From positions 4,770,501 through 4,834,500 of the forward strand of contig NZ_CP109000.1 of assembly GCF_036226605.1 (NCBI RefSeq): DNA of 64,000 bases, read 5' to 3'. The notes beneath the pieces are model-generated. The model did no database searches. It saw only the letters and a list, made by a program, of their open reading frames with translations, and had not been told where the DNA came from. Source of the DNA: Streptomyces sp. NBC_00704 (GTDB lineage Bacteria; Actinomycetota; Actinomycetes; Streptomycetales; Streptomycetaceae). Each line of letters begins with the position of its first letter. Position 1 is the first letter of the stretch. Shown in pieces: positions 33,312-41,373 of this stretch. A program made the position numbers and the translations under genes.

Positions 33312-33803
33312 ATGGCACTCGACCAGTCCTTCGTCGGGCGGACCTACCCGCCCACCGATCCCTATGAGGTCGGCCGGGAGAAGATCCGCGAGTTCGCCGA
33401 AGCCGTGGGGGACGCCCACCCGGCGTACACCGACCCGGACGCCGCCAAGGCACTCGGGCACCCGGATGTGATCGCGCCGCCGACGTTCGTGTTCTCGATC
33501 ACGTTCAAGGCGGCGGGGCAGGTCGTCCAGGACCCCCAGCTGGGCCTCGACTACAGCCGCGTGGTGCACGGGGACCAGAAGTTCGCCTACCGGCGCCCGG
33601 TGCGCGCCGGTGACCGGCTCACGGTCACCTCGACCATCGAGGCCGTCAAGTCCATGGCGGGCAACGACATCCTGGACATCCGCGGCGAGGTGCACGACGA
33701 GGCCGGCGAGCACGTCGTGACCGCCTGGACCAAGCTCGTCGCCCGCGCGGCCGAGCCCGCGGAATCCGCGGAAGCCCCGGCGCGGACCGACGGGAAGGCG
33801 TGA
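33312..33803 (+). CDS. MaoC-like N-terminal-domain dehydratase subunit (HadA type)
   Basis: A 163-residue hot-dog-fold protein of the FAS1/MaoC N-terminal family. DQSFVGRTYPPTDPYEVGREKIREFAEAVGD, HPDVIAPPTFVFSIT and YSRVVHGDQKFAYRRPVRAGD match the non-catalytic partner of two-subunit (3R)-hydroxyacyl dehydratases. The ATG at 33312 lies 10 nt after AGGAGG. Seven bases separate it from the next gene, which carries the catalytic motif. The position after rpmG and before secE matches mycobacterial hadA. Confidence 0.9.
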   Translation: MALDQSFVGRTYPPTDPYEVGREKIREFAEAVGDAHPAYTDPDAAKALGHPDVIAPPTFVFSITFKAAGQVVQDPQLGLDYSRVVHGDQKFAYRRPVRAGDRLTVTSTIEAVKSMAGNDILDIRGEVHDEAGEHVVTAWTKLVARAAEPAESAEAPARTDGKA

Positions 33804-33810
33804 GGAAACG

Positions 33811-34239
33811 ATGACGGCGAAGATCGCTTACGACGACGTCGAGGTCGGCACCGAGCTGCCCGCCCGATCCTTCCCTGTGAACCGCGCCACGCTCGTGCAG
33901 TACGCGGGGGCCTCCGGGGACTTCAACCCGATCCACTGGAACGAGAAGTTCGCCAAGGAGGTGGGCCTGCCGGACGTCATCGCGCACGGCATGTTCACCA
34001 TGGCCGAGGCGATCCGCGTCGTCACCGACTGGACCGGCGACCCGGGCGCGCTCGTGGACTACGGCGTCCGCTTCACCAAGCCCGTCGTCGTCCCGAACGA
34101 CGACCAGGGCGCGGTCATCGAGGTGAGCGGCAAGGTCGCCGCCAAGCTCGACGACCACACCGTGCGGGTCGACCTGACGGTGACCAGCGGCGGCCTCAAG
34201 GTCCTCGGGATGTCCCGCGCCGTCGTACGACTGGCCTGA
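33811..34239 (+). CDS. MaoC-family dehydratase subunit (HadB type)
   Basis: A 142-residue hot-dog hydratase. YAGASGDFNPIHWNEKFAKEVGLPDVIAHGMFTMA is the hydratase-2 motif with the catalytic Asp and His. It would pair with the protein before it as a (3R)-hydroxyacyl-thioester dehydratase. Streptomyces make no mycolic acids, so the substrate differs from HadAB of mycobacteria; polar fatty-acid or thioester metabolism is possible. The start ATG is 7 bases after the previous stop. A ccgacag repeat and then a hairpin follow. Confidence 0.92.
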   Translation: MTAKIAYDDVEVGTELPARSFPVNRATLVQYAGASGDFNPIHWNEKFAKEVGLPDVIAHGMFTMAEAIRVVTDWTGDPGALVDYGVRFTKPVVVPNDDQGAVIEVSGKVAAKLDDHTVRVDLTVTSGGLKVLGMSRAVVRLA

Positions 34240-34244
34240 GGCTG

Positions 34245-34279
34245 CCGACAGCCGACAGCCGACAGCCGACAGCCGACAG
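34245..34279. repeat. Five tandem 7-bp repeats after the HadB-type gene
   Basis: CCGACAG is repeated five times exactly, then CCGGTAG. It begins 6 bases after the stop codon. A frame across it on the other strand (CRLSAVG repeats) is an artefact. Confidence 0.92.
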
Positions 34280-34375
34280 CCGGTAGCCGTGGCGAGACGT
34301 ACGCGGTAGGCGGCAGGGCGTTGGCCGTAGGCCGTCGGCGGTGCGGAGCGGGCGGCAGGCTTGTGCGGTGACGGT

Positions 34376-34405
34376 AAGGGGCGTTCTCCATGGAGGACGC
34401 CCCTT
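34376..34405 (+). terminator. 30-bp palindromic terminator before murB
   Basis: Arms AAGGGGCGTTCTCCA and TGGAGGACGCCCCTT pair over 15 bp with one U-G wobble and no spacer. It probably ends the MaoC transcript and insulates murB. Confidence 0.75.
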
Positions 34406-34481
34406 ACGCGTTCCCCGTGGCCGGTCCGGCGGGCGGACGCCTGGCCGGACCGGTGTCGGTCCCGTCTCGTAGGCTGGGCGC

Positions 34482-35537
34482 GTGCAGGAACTCCGTGACG
34501 CCCCCCTCGCCCCGCTGACCACCTTCCGGCTGGGCGGTCCCGCCGCCAGGCTGGTGACCGCGACGACCGACGCCGAGGTGATCGCCGCCGTGCGCGAGGC
34601 CGACGCCGACGGCACCCCGCTGCTGATCGTCGGCGGCGGATCCAACCTCGTCATCGGCGACAAGGGCTTCCCGGGCACCGTGCTGCGCATCGCCACGCGC
34701 GGGTACGAGCTCGTCGGGACGCGGCTCGAACTGGCCGCCGGGGAGGTGTGGACCGACGCCGTCGCCCGCACCGTGGAGGCCGGGCTCGCCGGCGTCGAGT
34801 GCCTGGCCGGCATCCCCGGTTCGGCGGGAGCCACCCCGATCCAGAACGTCGGGGCGTACGGCCAGGAAGTCTCCTCGACGATCACCGAAGTCGTCGCCTA
34901 CGACCGCCGTGCGGGCGAGACGGTCGCGCTCGCCGGTGAGGAGTGCGCCTTCTCCTACCGGCACAGCCGCTTCAAGTCCGACCCCGAGCGGTACGTCGTG
35001 CTGCGCGTCCGGTTCGAGCTGGAGGACGCGGGCGGGCTGTCGGCGCCCCTGAAGTACGCCGAGACGGCACGGGCGCTGGGCGTCGAGCCCGGGGGCCGCG
35101 TTCCGCTGGCCGACGCCCGCGAGACCGTGCTGAAGCTGCGCGCCGGGAAGGGCATGGTCCTGGACGCGGAGGACCACGACACCTGGTCGGCCGGTTCGTT
35201 CTTCACCAACCCGATCCTCGCCGACGCCGACTTCGCCGCGTTCCACGCGCGCGTGCGGGAGCGGCTCGGCGAGGCCGTGGAACCGCCCGCCTACCCGGCC
35301 GGACCGGGACACACCAAGACGTCCGCGGCCTGGCTGATCGACAAGGCGGGCTTCACCAAGGGGTACGGCGACGGGCCCGCCCGCATCTCCACCAAGCACA
35401 CCCTCGCCCTCACCAACCGGGGCACGGCCACCGCGGACGACCTGCTGGAACTGGCCCGCGAGGTGGTCGCCGGGGTGCGTGAGGCCTTCGGCGTCACACT
35501 GGTCAACGAGCCGGTGATGGTGGGCGTCGAGCTGTAG
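34482..35537 (+). CDS. murB: UDP-N-acetylenolpyruvoylglucosamine reductase
   Basis: FAD- and NADPH-dependent cytosolic enzyme of peptidoglycan synthesis that reduces enolpyruvyl-UDP-GlcNAc to UDP-MurNAc. FAD motifs are LLIVGGGSNLVI and GIPGSAGATPIQNVGAYGQE; the YRHSRFK and GSFFTNP blocks contribute catalytic Arg and Ser. The 351-residue length is normal. The GTG at 34482 lacks a good ribosome site; TAGGCT lies about 10 nt upstream, so a leaderless or short-leader mRNA is possible. Monocistronic. Confidence 0.95.
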   Translation: MQELRDAPLAPLTTFRLGGPAARLVTATTDAEVIAAVREADADGTPLLIVGGGSNLVIGDKGFPGTVLRIATRGYELVGTRLELAAGEVWTDAVARTVEAGLAGVECLAGIPGSAGATPIQNVGAYGQEVSSTITEVVAYDRRAGETVALAGEECAFSYRHSRFKSDPERYVVLRVRFELEDAGGLSAPLKYAETARALGVEPGGRVPLADARETVLKLRAGKGMVLDAEDHDTWSAGSFFTNPILADADFAAFHARVRERLGEAVEPPAYPAGPGHTKTSAAWLIDKAGFTKGYGDGPARISTKHTLALTNRGTATADDLLELAREVVAGVREAFGVTLVNEPVMVGVEL

Positions 35538-35622
35538 GGCGCCCGGCCCCGCCCCACCCCGCCCCGGTCCTGCGCCACGTCAGGCCTGGGCCCCGGCCGC
35601 CCGCCGTCGGTCGGTCCCGGAT

Positions 35623-36255
35623 CTAATAGGCCACCCCCACGCCCTGCTTCACGGTTCCCGCGTCCGTCACCATGGTCAGCATCGCGTGGGCCACGTCGGC
35701 GCGGCCGATGAAGCGGCCCCTGGGCGGGAAGCCGCCCACGGACGTCCGATAGGAGCAGGTGAGCGGCTTGTTCTGAAGCCGCGGCGGGCGCACGGCCGTC
35801 CAGTCCGTGGCGCTGCGCGCCAGCTCGGCCTCCATCTCCCGCAGGTCGGCGTACACGTCCTTCAGGGCCGCCGAGACGAGCGAGCGCATCGTGCGGTCCA
35901 GGGCGCCGTCGCCCTCGGCGGGCGGGCCGACCGGGGCGGCGCTCACCACGAGCAGCCGGCGCACGCCCTCCGCCTCCAGGGCCGTCAGCACGGTGCGGGT
36001 GAGCCGTGCGGCGACGCCGGCGTCCTTGCGCCGGCGTGCGCCGAGGCCGGACAGGACCGCGTCGCGGCCGGTCACCGCGGCGCGCAGCGGGCCCGCGGCG
36101 GTCAGGTCGGCGCGGACCACCTCCAGCCGTTCGCCGGTGACGCCCAGTCCCGCGGGATCCCGCACCACGGCGGTGACCTCGTGGCCCGCGTCCAGGGCCT
36201 GGCGGACGACCTCCCGGCCGATGCCCCCGGTAGCGCCGAAGACGGTGAACCTCAT
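35623..36255 (-). CDS. NAD(P)-binding NmrA/SDR-like protein
   Basis: A 210-residue Rossmann protein. MRFTVFGATGGIGREVVRQALDAGHEVTAVVRDP holds GxxGxxG and the Arg typical for NADP preference; RRLLVVSAAPVG and WTAVRPPRLQNKPL match NmrA-like relatives. The ATG at 36255 has AGGGGG 6 nt upstream; an earlier ATG 7 codons up is less likely. It is divergent from a TetR regulator, with two GGGTGAGTG operators between, so it is probably the regulator's target. Substrate is unknown. Confidence 0.88.
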   Translation of the reverse strand: MRFTVFGATGGIGREVVRQALDAGHEVTAVVRDPAGLGVTGERLEVVRADLTAAGPLRAAVTGRDAVLSGLGARRRKDAGVAARLTRTVLTALEAEGVRRLLVVSAAPVGPPAEGDGALDRTMRSLVSAALKDVYADLREMEAELARSATDWTAVRPPRLQNKPLTCSYRTSVGGFPPRGRFIGRADVAHAMLTMVTDAGTVKQGVGVAY

Positions 36256-36281
36256 GGTGTGCCCCCTGCTCCACATCCGGT

Positions 36282-36337
36282 GGGTGAGTGTTCACTCACC
36301 CCTGTCTCCTCTAGAGTGGGTAAGCATTCACTCACCC
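36282..36337. promoter_or_regulatory. Two TetR operator-like inverted repeats
   Basis: Site 1 (36282-36301) is GGGTGAGTG-TT-CACTCACCC, a perfect 9-bp inverted repeat. Site 2 (36318-36337) is the imperfect copy GGGTAAGCAT-TCACTCACCC. TAGAGT (36312-36317), between them, could be the tetR -10. Occupation of both would block transcription in both directions. Confidence 0.8.
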
Positions 36338-36354
36338 GTCAAGAGGGGGAACCG

Positions 36355-36945
36355 ATGGAGCGACGACCGGCTCGCGTCCGCATCCTCGACGCCGCGCACG
36401 AGCTGATGCTCACCGTCGGGCTGGCCCGCGCCACCACCAAGGAGATCGCCAAGGCGGCCGACTGCTCCGAGGCCGCGCTCTACAAGTACTTCGCGAGCAA
36501 GGAGGAGCTGTTCACCCGGGTCCTCGCGGAACGGCTGCCCCGACTGAACCCGCTGCTCAGCAGCCTGATCGACGAGCCGGGACGCGGCACGCTGGAAGGC
36601 AACCTCACCGAGATCGCCCGTCAGGCCGCCCTGTTCTACGAGGAGAGCTTCCCGATCGCGGCGTCCCTGTACGCCGAGACGCAGCTCAAGCGACGGCACG
36701 ACGAGGCCCTGCGGAAGCTGGGCGCGGGGCCGCACGTGCCGATCGAGCAGCTCGCAGCCTACCTGCGCGCCGAACAGACGGCGGGCCGGGTACGGGAGGA
36801 CGCGGACACGTTCGCCGCGGCCTCGCTGCTGCTGGGCGCCTGCGCGCAGCGCGCGTTCGCCTACGACGTGACGGGGGAGCGCCCGGAAGCGGAGGGCTTC
36901 GCCGCCCGCCTCGCGCGCACCCTCCTGGCCGCCGTCGCCGCCTGA
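36355..36945 (+). CDS. TetR/AcrR-family transcriptional regulator
   Basis: A 196-residue repressor. The helix-turn-helix is at residues 5-52 (RVRILDAAHELMLTVGLARATTKEIAKAADCSEAALYKYFASKEELF); the ligand-binding helical domain follows and is unassigned. The ATG at 36355 follows AGAGGGGGA. It is divergent from the SDR-like gene and probably binds the two GGGTGAGTG sites, repressing itself and the oxidoreductase. Confidence 0.93.
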   Translation: MERRPARVRILDAAHELMLTVGLARATTKEIAKAADCSEAALYKYFASKEELFTRVLAERLPRLNPLLSSLIDEPGRGTLEGNLTEIARQAALFYEESFPIAASLYAETQLKRRHDEALRKLGAGPHVPIEQLAAYLRAEQTAGRVREDADTFAAASLLLGACAQRAFAYDVTGERPEAEGFAARLARTLLAAVAA

Positions 36946-37103
36946 CGGCCCGGCACCCGGCCGATCGCGCAGGCGCAGGAACGCAGGACCGGGGCGCCGC
37001 CCGACCGACCGACCACTCAGCCCGCTCGACCGGACCGCCTGCGCAGCTCGCCCGACCGAAAGACCCCCCTGGTCGGTCCGGCTGAGCCGGCCGCCGCTCA
37101 GGT

Positions 37104-37124
37104 AGCCGTCAGCCGTCAGCCGTC
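37104..37124. repeat. 7-bp tandem repeat spanning the add stop codon
   Basis: AGCCGTC is repeated three times. The add stop codon (37109-37111, minus strand) straddles the first and second units. Confidence 0.85.
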
Positions 37125-38158
37125 AGTCCAGCCGCCAGCCAGTCGTCGACACCTGCCAGGAGCTTCTGCCGGACGTCCTCCGGGGCCGCCGAACCCCGTA
37201 CCGACTGGCGGGCCAGTTCGGCCAGCTCCTCGTCCGTGAAGGCGTGGTGCTCACGGGCGATGTCGTACTGGGCCGCGAGCCGCGAACCGAACAGCAGGGG
37301 GTCGTCGGCGCCGAGGGCCATCGGGACCCCGGCGTCGAACAGGGTGCGCAGCGGTACGTCCTCGGGCTTCTCGTACACCCCGAGGGCCACGTTCGACGCG
37401 GGGCAGACCTCGCAGGTCACGCCCCGTTCGGCCAGCCGCTTCAGCAGCCGGGGGTCCTCGGCCGCGCGCACCCCGTGTCCCAGGCGGTCGGCGTGCAGGT
37501 CGTCGAGACAGTCGCGGACGGACATCGGCCCGGTCAGCTCGCCGCCGTGCGGGGCGGACAGCAGCCCGCCGTCGCGGGCGATCGCGAAGGCCCGGTCGAA
37601 GTCCCGTGCCAGGCCCCGGCGTTCGTCGTTCGACAGCCCGAAGCCGATCACCCCGCGGTCGGCGTAGCGCACCGCCAGCCGGGCCAGGGTGCGGGCGTCC
37701 AGCGGGTGCTTCATGCGGTTCGCCGCGACCAGCACCCGCATCCCGAGCCCGGTCTCGCGCGAGGTCGTCTCCACCGCGTCGAGGATGATCTCCAGCGCCG
37801 GGATCAGCCCGCCCAGCCGGGGCGCGTACGACGTCGGGTCGACCTGGATCTCCAGCCAGCCCGAGCCGTCCCTGAGGTCCTCCTCCGCGGCCTCGCGCAC
37901 CAGACGCTGTATGTCCTCGGGCTCGCGCAGACAGGAACGGGCGGCGTCGTACAGGCGCTGGAAGCGGAACCAGCCGCGCTCGTCGGTGGCGCGCAGCTTC
38001 GGCGGCTCCCCGCTCGTCAGCGCCTCGGTCAGCGCCTCCGGCAGGCGCACGCCGTGCTTGTCGGCCAGTTCCAGCACGGTGGCGGGCCGCATCGAGCCGG
38101 TGAAGTGCAGGTGCAGATGGGCCTTCGGCAGTTCAGAGACATCACGTACGCGCTCCAT
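37109..38158 (-). CDS. add: Adenosine deaminase
   Basis: Zinc enzyme (349 aa) that hydrolyses adenosine or deoxyadenosine to inosine in purine salvage. KAHLHLHFTGSM supplies zinc ligands His16 and His18; SAPHGGELTG the third His and catalytic Glu; HGVRAAEDP the catalytic His; and GADDPLLFG the final Asp pair. The motif reads KAH where most have KAE or KVE. The ATG at 38158 has AGGA 8 nt upstream. It lies just downstream of the aspC terminator on the same strand. Confidence 0.93.
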   Translation of the reverse strand: MERVRDVSELPKAHLHLHFTGSMRPATVLELADKHGVRLPEALTEALTSGEPPKLRATDERGWFRFQRLYDAARSCLREPEDIQRLVREAAEEDLRDGSGWLEIQVDPTSYAPRLGGLIPALEIILDAVETTSRETGLGMRVLVAANRMKHPLDARTLARLAVRYADRGVIGFGLSNDERRGLARDFDRAFAIARDGGLLSAPHGGELTGPMSVRDCLDDLHADRLGHGVRAAEDPRLLKRLAERGVTCEVCPASNVALGVYEKPEDVPLRTLFDAGVPMALGADDPLLFGSRLAAQYDIAREHHAFTDEELAELARQSVRGSAAPEDVRQKLLAGVDDWLAAGLTADG

Positions 38159-38231
38159 TCAGGAATCCTGCCGCACGCGGGCGTCCTCCGGATAGCCGAT
38201 TCCCCGAACGTGGTCTTGCTCGCACACAGCA

Positions 38232-38261
38232 GCGGGCCGCCTCCCGGGGAAGACGGCCCGC
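38232..38261 (-). terminator. aspC terminator
   Basis: GCGGGCCG (38232-38239) and CGGCCCGC (38254-38261) form an 8-bp stem with a 14-nt loop, between aspC and add. Confidence 0.7.
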
Positions 38262-38292
38262 GACCACTCATGTGAGCAGGCTGGGAAGAGGG

Positions 38293-39519
38293 TCAGTCCC
38301 TGGCCTCCGCCAGCAGCTTCTGGACGCGGCTCACGCCCTCGACGAGGTCCTCGTCGCCCAGCGCGTACGACAGGCGCAGGTACCCCGGGGTGCCGAACGC
38401 CTCGCCGGGCACCACCGCGACCTCGGCCTCCTCCAGGATGAGCGCGGCCAGCTCGACCGTGTCCTGCGGGCGCCTGCCGCGGATCTCCTTGCCGAGCAGC
38501 GCCTTCACCGACGGGTAGGCGTAGAACGCGCCCTCGGGCTCCGGGCAGAGCACGCCGTCGATCTCGTTGAGCATGCGCACGATCGTCTTACGGCGCCGGT
38601 CGAACGCCTCACGCATCTTCTCCACGGCCGACAGGTCGCCGGAGACGGCGGCCAGCGCGGCGATCTGCGCCACGTTGGAGACGTTCGAGGTGGCGTGCGA
38701 CTGCAGGTTCGTCGCGGCCTTGACGACGTCCTTCGGGCCGATGATCCAGCCCACCCGCCAGCCGGTCATCGCATACGTCTTGGCGACGCCGTTGACGACG
38801 ATGCACTTGTCGCGCAGCTCGGGGACGACCACCGGGAGCGAGGTGAACGTGGCGTCGCCGTAGACGAGGTGCTCGTAGATCTCGTCCGTCATCACCCACA
38901 GGCCGTGCTCGACGGCCCAGCGGCCGATGGCCTCGGCGTCCTCGGCGCTGTAGACGGCGCCGGTCGGGTTCGACGGGGAGACGAAGAGGACGACCTTCGT
39001 CCGCTCGGTGCGCGCCGCCTCCAGCTGCTCGACCGAGACCCGGTAGCCGGTGGTCTCGTCGGCCACGACCTCCACGGGGACGCCGCCGGCCAGCCGGATC
39101 GACTCCGGGTACGTCGTCCAGTAGGGCGCCGGGACGATGACCTCGTCGCCCGGGTCGAGGACGGCGGCGAAGGCCTCGTAGATGGCCTGCTTGCCGCCGT
39201 TGGTGACGAGGATCTGCGCGGGGTCGACCTCGTAGCCGGAGTCGCGCAGCGTCTTGGCGGCGATGGCGGCCTTCAGCTCGGGCAGACCGCCGGCCGGCGT
39301 GTACCGGTGGTACTTCGGGTTCTTGCAGGCCTCGACGGCCGCGTCGACGATGTAGTCCGGGGTCGGGAAGTCGGGTTCACCGGCGCCGAAGCCGATCACC
39401 GGCCGCCCTGCGGCCTTCAGGGCCTTGGCCTTGGCGTCCACGGCGAGGGTGGCGGACTCGGAGATCGCGCCGACTCGGGCGGAGACCCGGCGCTCGGTGG
39501 GAGGGGTTGCAGCGCTCAT
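38293..39519 (-). CDS. aspC: Aspartate/aromatic aminotransferase, class I PLP enzyme
   Basis: A 408-residue PLP-dependent aminotransferase of subgroup I-gamma. VIGFGAGEPDFPTPDYIVDAA is the substrate-domain start; SPSNPTGAVYS holds the conserved Asn, VMTDEIYEHLVYG the Asp/Tyr pair, and NGVAKTYAMTGWRVGW the Schiff-base Lys; LRLSYAL carries the carboxylate-binding Arg. It transfers amino groups between aspartate and 2-oxoglutarate. The ATG at 39519 is used. Position upstream of tRNA-Trp-secE is conserved in Streptomyces. Confidence 0.95.
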   Translation of the reverse strand: MSAATPPTERRVSARVGAISESATLAVDAKAKALKAAGRPVIGFGAGEPDFPTPDYIVDAAVEACKNPKYHRYTPAGGLPELKAAIAAKTLRDSGYEVDPAQILVTNGGKQAIYEAFAAVLDPGDEVIVPAPYWTTYPESIRLAGGVPVEVVADETTGYRVSVEQLEAARTERTKVVLFVSPSNPTGAVYSAEDAEAIGRWAVEHGLWVMTDEIYEHLVYGDATFTSLPVVVPELRDKCIVVNGVAKTYAMTGWRVGWIIGPKDVVKAATNLQSHATSNVSNVAQIAALAAVSGDLSAVEKMREAFDRRRKTIVRMLNEIDGVLCPEPEGAFYAYPSVKALLGKEIRGRRPQDTVELAALILEEAEVAVVPGEAFGTPGYLRLSYALGDEDLVEGVSRVQKLLAEARD

Positions 39520-39664
39520 GGCCCCATGGTTTCAGACCGGAAACCCCCCGGGCACACGGGTTTCACGTACTGAGCATGTACGGGCACAGGCCTGAACATC
39601 CGTCCGGATCCGGTTGCCCTGCTGGGCGATCTTCCGCCGGGGAGGCCACCGGCGGCCCTTTACG

Positions 39665-39694
39665 TTCGACGAGGCGCTCAAGACCACGTACACT
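39665..39694 (+). promoter_or_regulatory. Promoter for tRNA-Trp and perhaps secE-nusG
   Basis: TTCGAC (39665-39670) and TACACT (39689-39694) are 18 bp apart. The start would lie about 78 bases before tRNA-Trp. Confidence 0.5.
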
Positions 39695-39778
39695 CACACG
39701 TCGTTGGCCTTCGACAGCCGCGCCTCCCAGGTGCACACCGAGCACCCGGTCGGATGCGGTACGTTGGGGGACACACAA

Positions 39779-39851
39779 AGGGTCGTAGCTCAATTGGTAG
39801 AGCACTGGTCTCCAAAACCAGCGGTTGGGGGTTCAAGTCCCTCCGGCCCTG
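39779..39851 (+). tRNA. tRNA-Trp (anticodon CCA)
   Basis: A 73-nt tRNA. The acceptor AGGGTCG pairs with CGGCCCT (one G-U pair) and G is the discriminator. The stem CTGGT/ACCAG closes CTCCAAA, reading CCA. Position before secE is the usual bacterial order. Confidence 0.97.
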
Positions 39852-39965
39852 CTACACACTCCGTCACCAGGATGTGTGCGCAGCGCATGTACGTACAGCA
39901 ATGCACTCGCCGTGCGGCTCACACCGGGCGCGGCACGGCCACGACCCGGGAACAGGTGAGGACGA

Positions 39966-40253
39966 ATGGCGGATGCCGTGGGCTCCATCGACACGCCTGA
40001 TGCCCAGGACGAGGCGCCTGAGGCGAAGAAGAAGGCGCGCAAGGGCGGCAAGCGGGCCAAGAAGGGCCCTCTGAAGCGGCTCGCGACCTTCTACCGCCAG
40101 ATCATCGCGGAGCTGCGCAAGGTCGTATGGCCGACGCGCAACCAGCTGACGACGTACACCACCGTGGTGATCGTGTTCGTCGTCATCATGATCGGCCTGG
40201 TGACCGTGATTGACTATGGACTCAGCCACGCCGCCAAGTACGTCTTCGGCTGA
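39966..40253 (+). CDS. secE: Preprotein translocase subunit SecE
   Basis: A 95-residue, single-spanning essential subunit of the SecYEG channel. A basic, Lys-rich cytosolic N-terminus (residues 20-35) precedes the amphipathic FYRQIIAELRKVVWPTRNQL and one membrane helix (about 65-88). The ATG at 39966 has GGTGAGGA upstream. It lies between tRNA-Trp and nusG. Confidence 0.97.
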   Translation: MADAVGSIDTPDAQDEAPEAKKKARKGGKRAKKGPLKRLATFYRQIIAELRKVVWPTRNQLTTYTTVVIVFVVIMIGLVTVIDYGLSHAAKYVFG

Positions 40254-40260
40254 TCCAAGA

Positions 40261-40295
40261 GCGAAGGGCGCCGAGGTATCCGGCGCCCCTTTCGC
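40261..40295 (+). terminator. Hairpin between secE and nusG
   Basis: GGGCGCCG pairs with CGGCGCCC, and outer GCGAA with TTCGC. It is 8 bases after secE and before nusG, so it probably attenuates or separates the two. Confidence 0.7.
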
Positions 40296-40333
40296 ATGTT
40301 CCACCCCTATGTATCCAGGAAGAAGCAGCCACC

Positions 40334-41203
40334 GTGTCTGACCAGAACCTGAACGAGGACGTCGAGTCCGTGGACGACGAGCTCGACATCGTCGAGGGCG
40401 CGGACGAGGACCTGGACGAGTTCGAGGCTGCCGAAGCCGAAGCGGGCGAGCCCGCCGAGGAAGCCGCACTCCACGTCGAGGACGAGGACGCCGAGAGCGC
40501 CGACGCCACCGAGACCGCCGAGGACGAGGACGCCGACGAGGCCCCTCTCGACGAGGCGGCCGAGGAGGAGGAGCCGGCCGAGCCCGTCGACCCCGTCGTC
40601 GCCCTGCGCGAGGAGCTGCGCACCCTCCCCGGCGAGTGGTACGTCATCCACACCTACGCCGGCTACGAGAACCGTGTGAAGACCAACCTGGAGCAGCGCG
40701 CCGTCTCGCTGAACGTCGAGGACTTCATCTTCCAGGCCGAGGTGCCGCAGGAAGAGGTCGCGCAGATCAAGAACGGCGAGCGCAAGACCATCCGTCAGAA
40801 CAAGCTCCCCGGCTACGTGCTGGTGCGCATGGACCTGACGAACGAGTCCTGGGGCGTCGTCCGCAACACCCCCGGCGTGACCGGCTTCGTGGGCAACGCC
40901 TACGACCCGTACCCGCTGACCCTGGACGAGATCGTCAAGATGCTCGCCCCGGAGGCCGAGGAGAAGGCCGCCCGTGAGGCCGCCGAGGCCGAGGGCAAGC
41001 CGGCTCCGTCCCGCAAGGTCGAGGTCCAGGTGCTGGACTTCGAGGTGGGCGACTCGGTCACCGTCACCGACGGTCCGTTCGCCACGTTGCAGGCGACGAT
41101 CAACGAGATCAACGCGGACTCGAAGAAGGTCAAGGGTCTCGTCGAGATCTTCGGCCGCGAGACCCCGGTCGAGCTGAGCTTCGACCAGATCCAGAAGAAC
41201 TAG
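40334..41203 (+). CDS. nusG: Transcription termination/antitermination factor NusG
   Basis: Elongation factor (289 aa) that binds RNA polymerase and links it to Rho or ribosomes. A ~95-residue acidic, Glu/Asp/Ala-rich extension, common in Streptomyces NusG, precedes the NGN domain (WYVIHTYAGYENRVKTNLEQRA to NTPGVTGFVGN) and the C-terminal KOW domain (FEVGDSVTVTDGPFATLQATINEINADSKKVKGLVEIFGRETPVEL). The start is GTG at 40334. A strong terminator follows. Confidence 0.96.
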   Translation: MSDQNLNEDVESVDDELDIVEGADEDLDEFEAAEAEAGEPAEEAALHVEDEDAESADATETAEDEDADEAPLDEAAEEEEPAEPVDPVVALREELRTLPGEWYVIHTYAGYENRVKTNLEQRAVSLNVEDFIFQAEVPQEEVAQIKNGERKTIRQNKLPGYVLVRMDLTNESWGVVRNTPGVTGFVGNAYDPYPLTLDEIVKMLAPEAEEKAAREAAEAEGKPAPSRKVEVQVLDFEVGDSVTVTDGPFATLQATINEINADSKKVKGLVEIFGRETPVELSFDQIQKN

Positions 41204-41229
41204 CTCCTTCTGGAACCCACGCCTCCGAA

Positions 41230-41275
41230 CAGGTCAGGCGGGCTGTCACAGCTCGCCTGACCTGCTCGGTTTTTG
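41230..41275 (+). terminator. nusG terminator
   Basis: CAGGTCAGGCG pairs with CGCCTGACCTG over 11 bp, followed by CTCGGTTTTT. Separates secE-nusG from rplKA. Confidence 0.9.
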
Positions 41276-41300
41276 GCCGCGCATGGATACCCGTTATCGT
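41273..41300 (+). promoter_or_regulatory. Candidate promoter of rplK-rplA
   Basis: TTGGCC (41273-41278) and TATCGT (41295-41300) are 16 bp apart, about 75 bases before rplK. Confidence 0.4.
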
Positions 41301-41373
41301 TGTGCGGTATGCCTCCATCCGGATCATCCGGACCGGACGGCTGAAAAACTCTCACTAGGACCCGGAGAGAGCA

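Noticed and set aside
33312..34239. Mycolic-acid FAS-II dehydratase function for the MaoC pair
   Set aside because: Synteny fits mycobacterial hadAB, but the rest of the window is Streptomyces-type and such organisms do not make mycolates.
36946..37103. Hairpin GACCGACC/GGTCGGTC as tetR terminator
   Set aside because: The arms are separated by about 60 bases and only 8 bp pair; too weak to list as a feature.
40261..40295. Complete terminator separating secE from nusG
   Set aside because: Not used to split them with certainty: there is no strong promoter before nusG in the remaining 40 bases, so partial attenuation within one operon is as likely.
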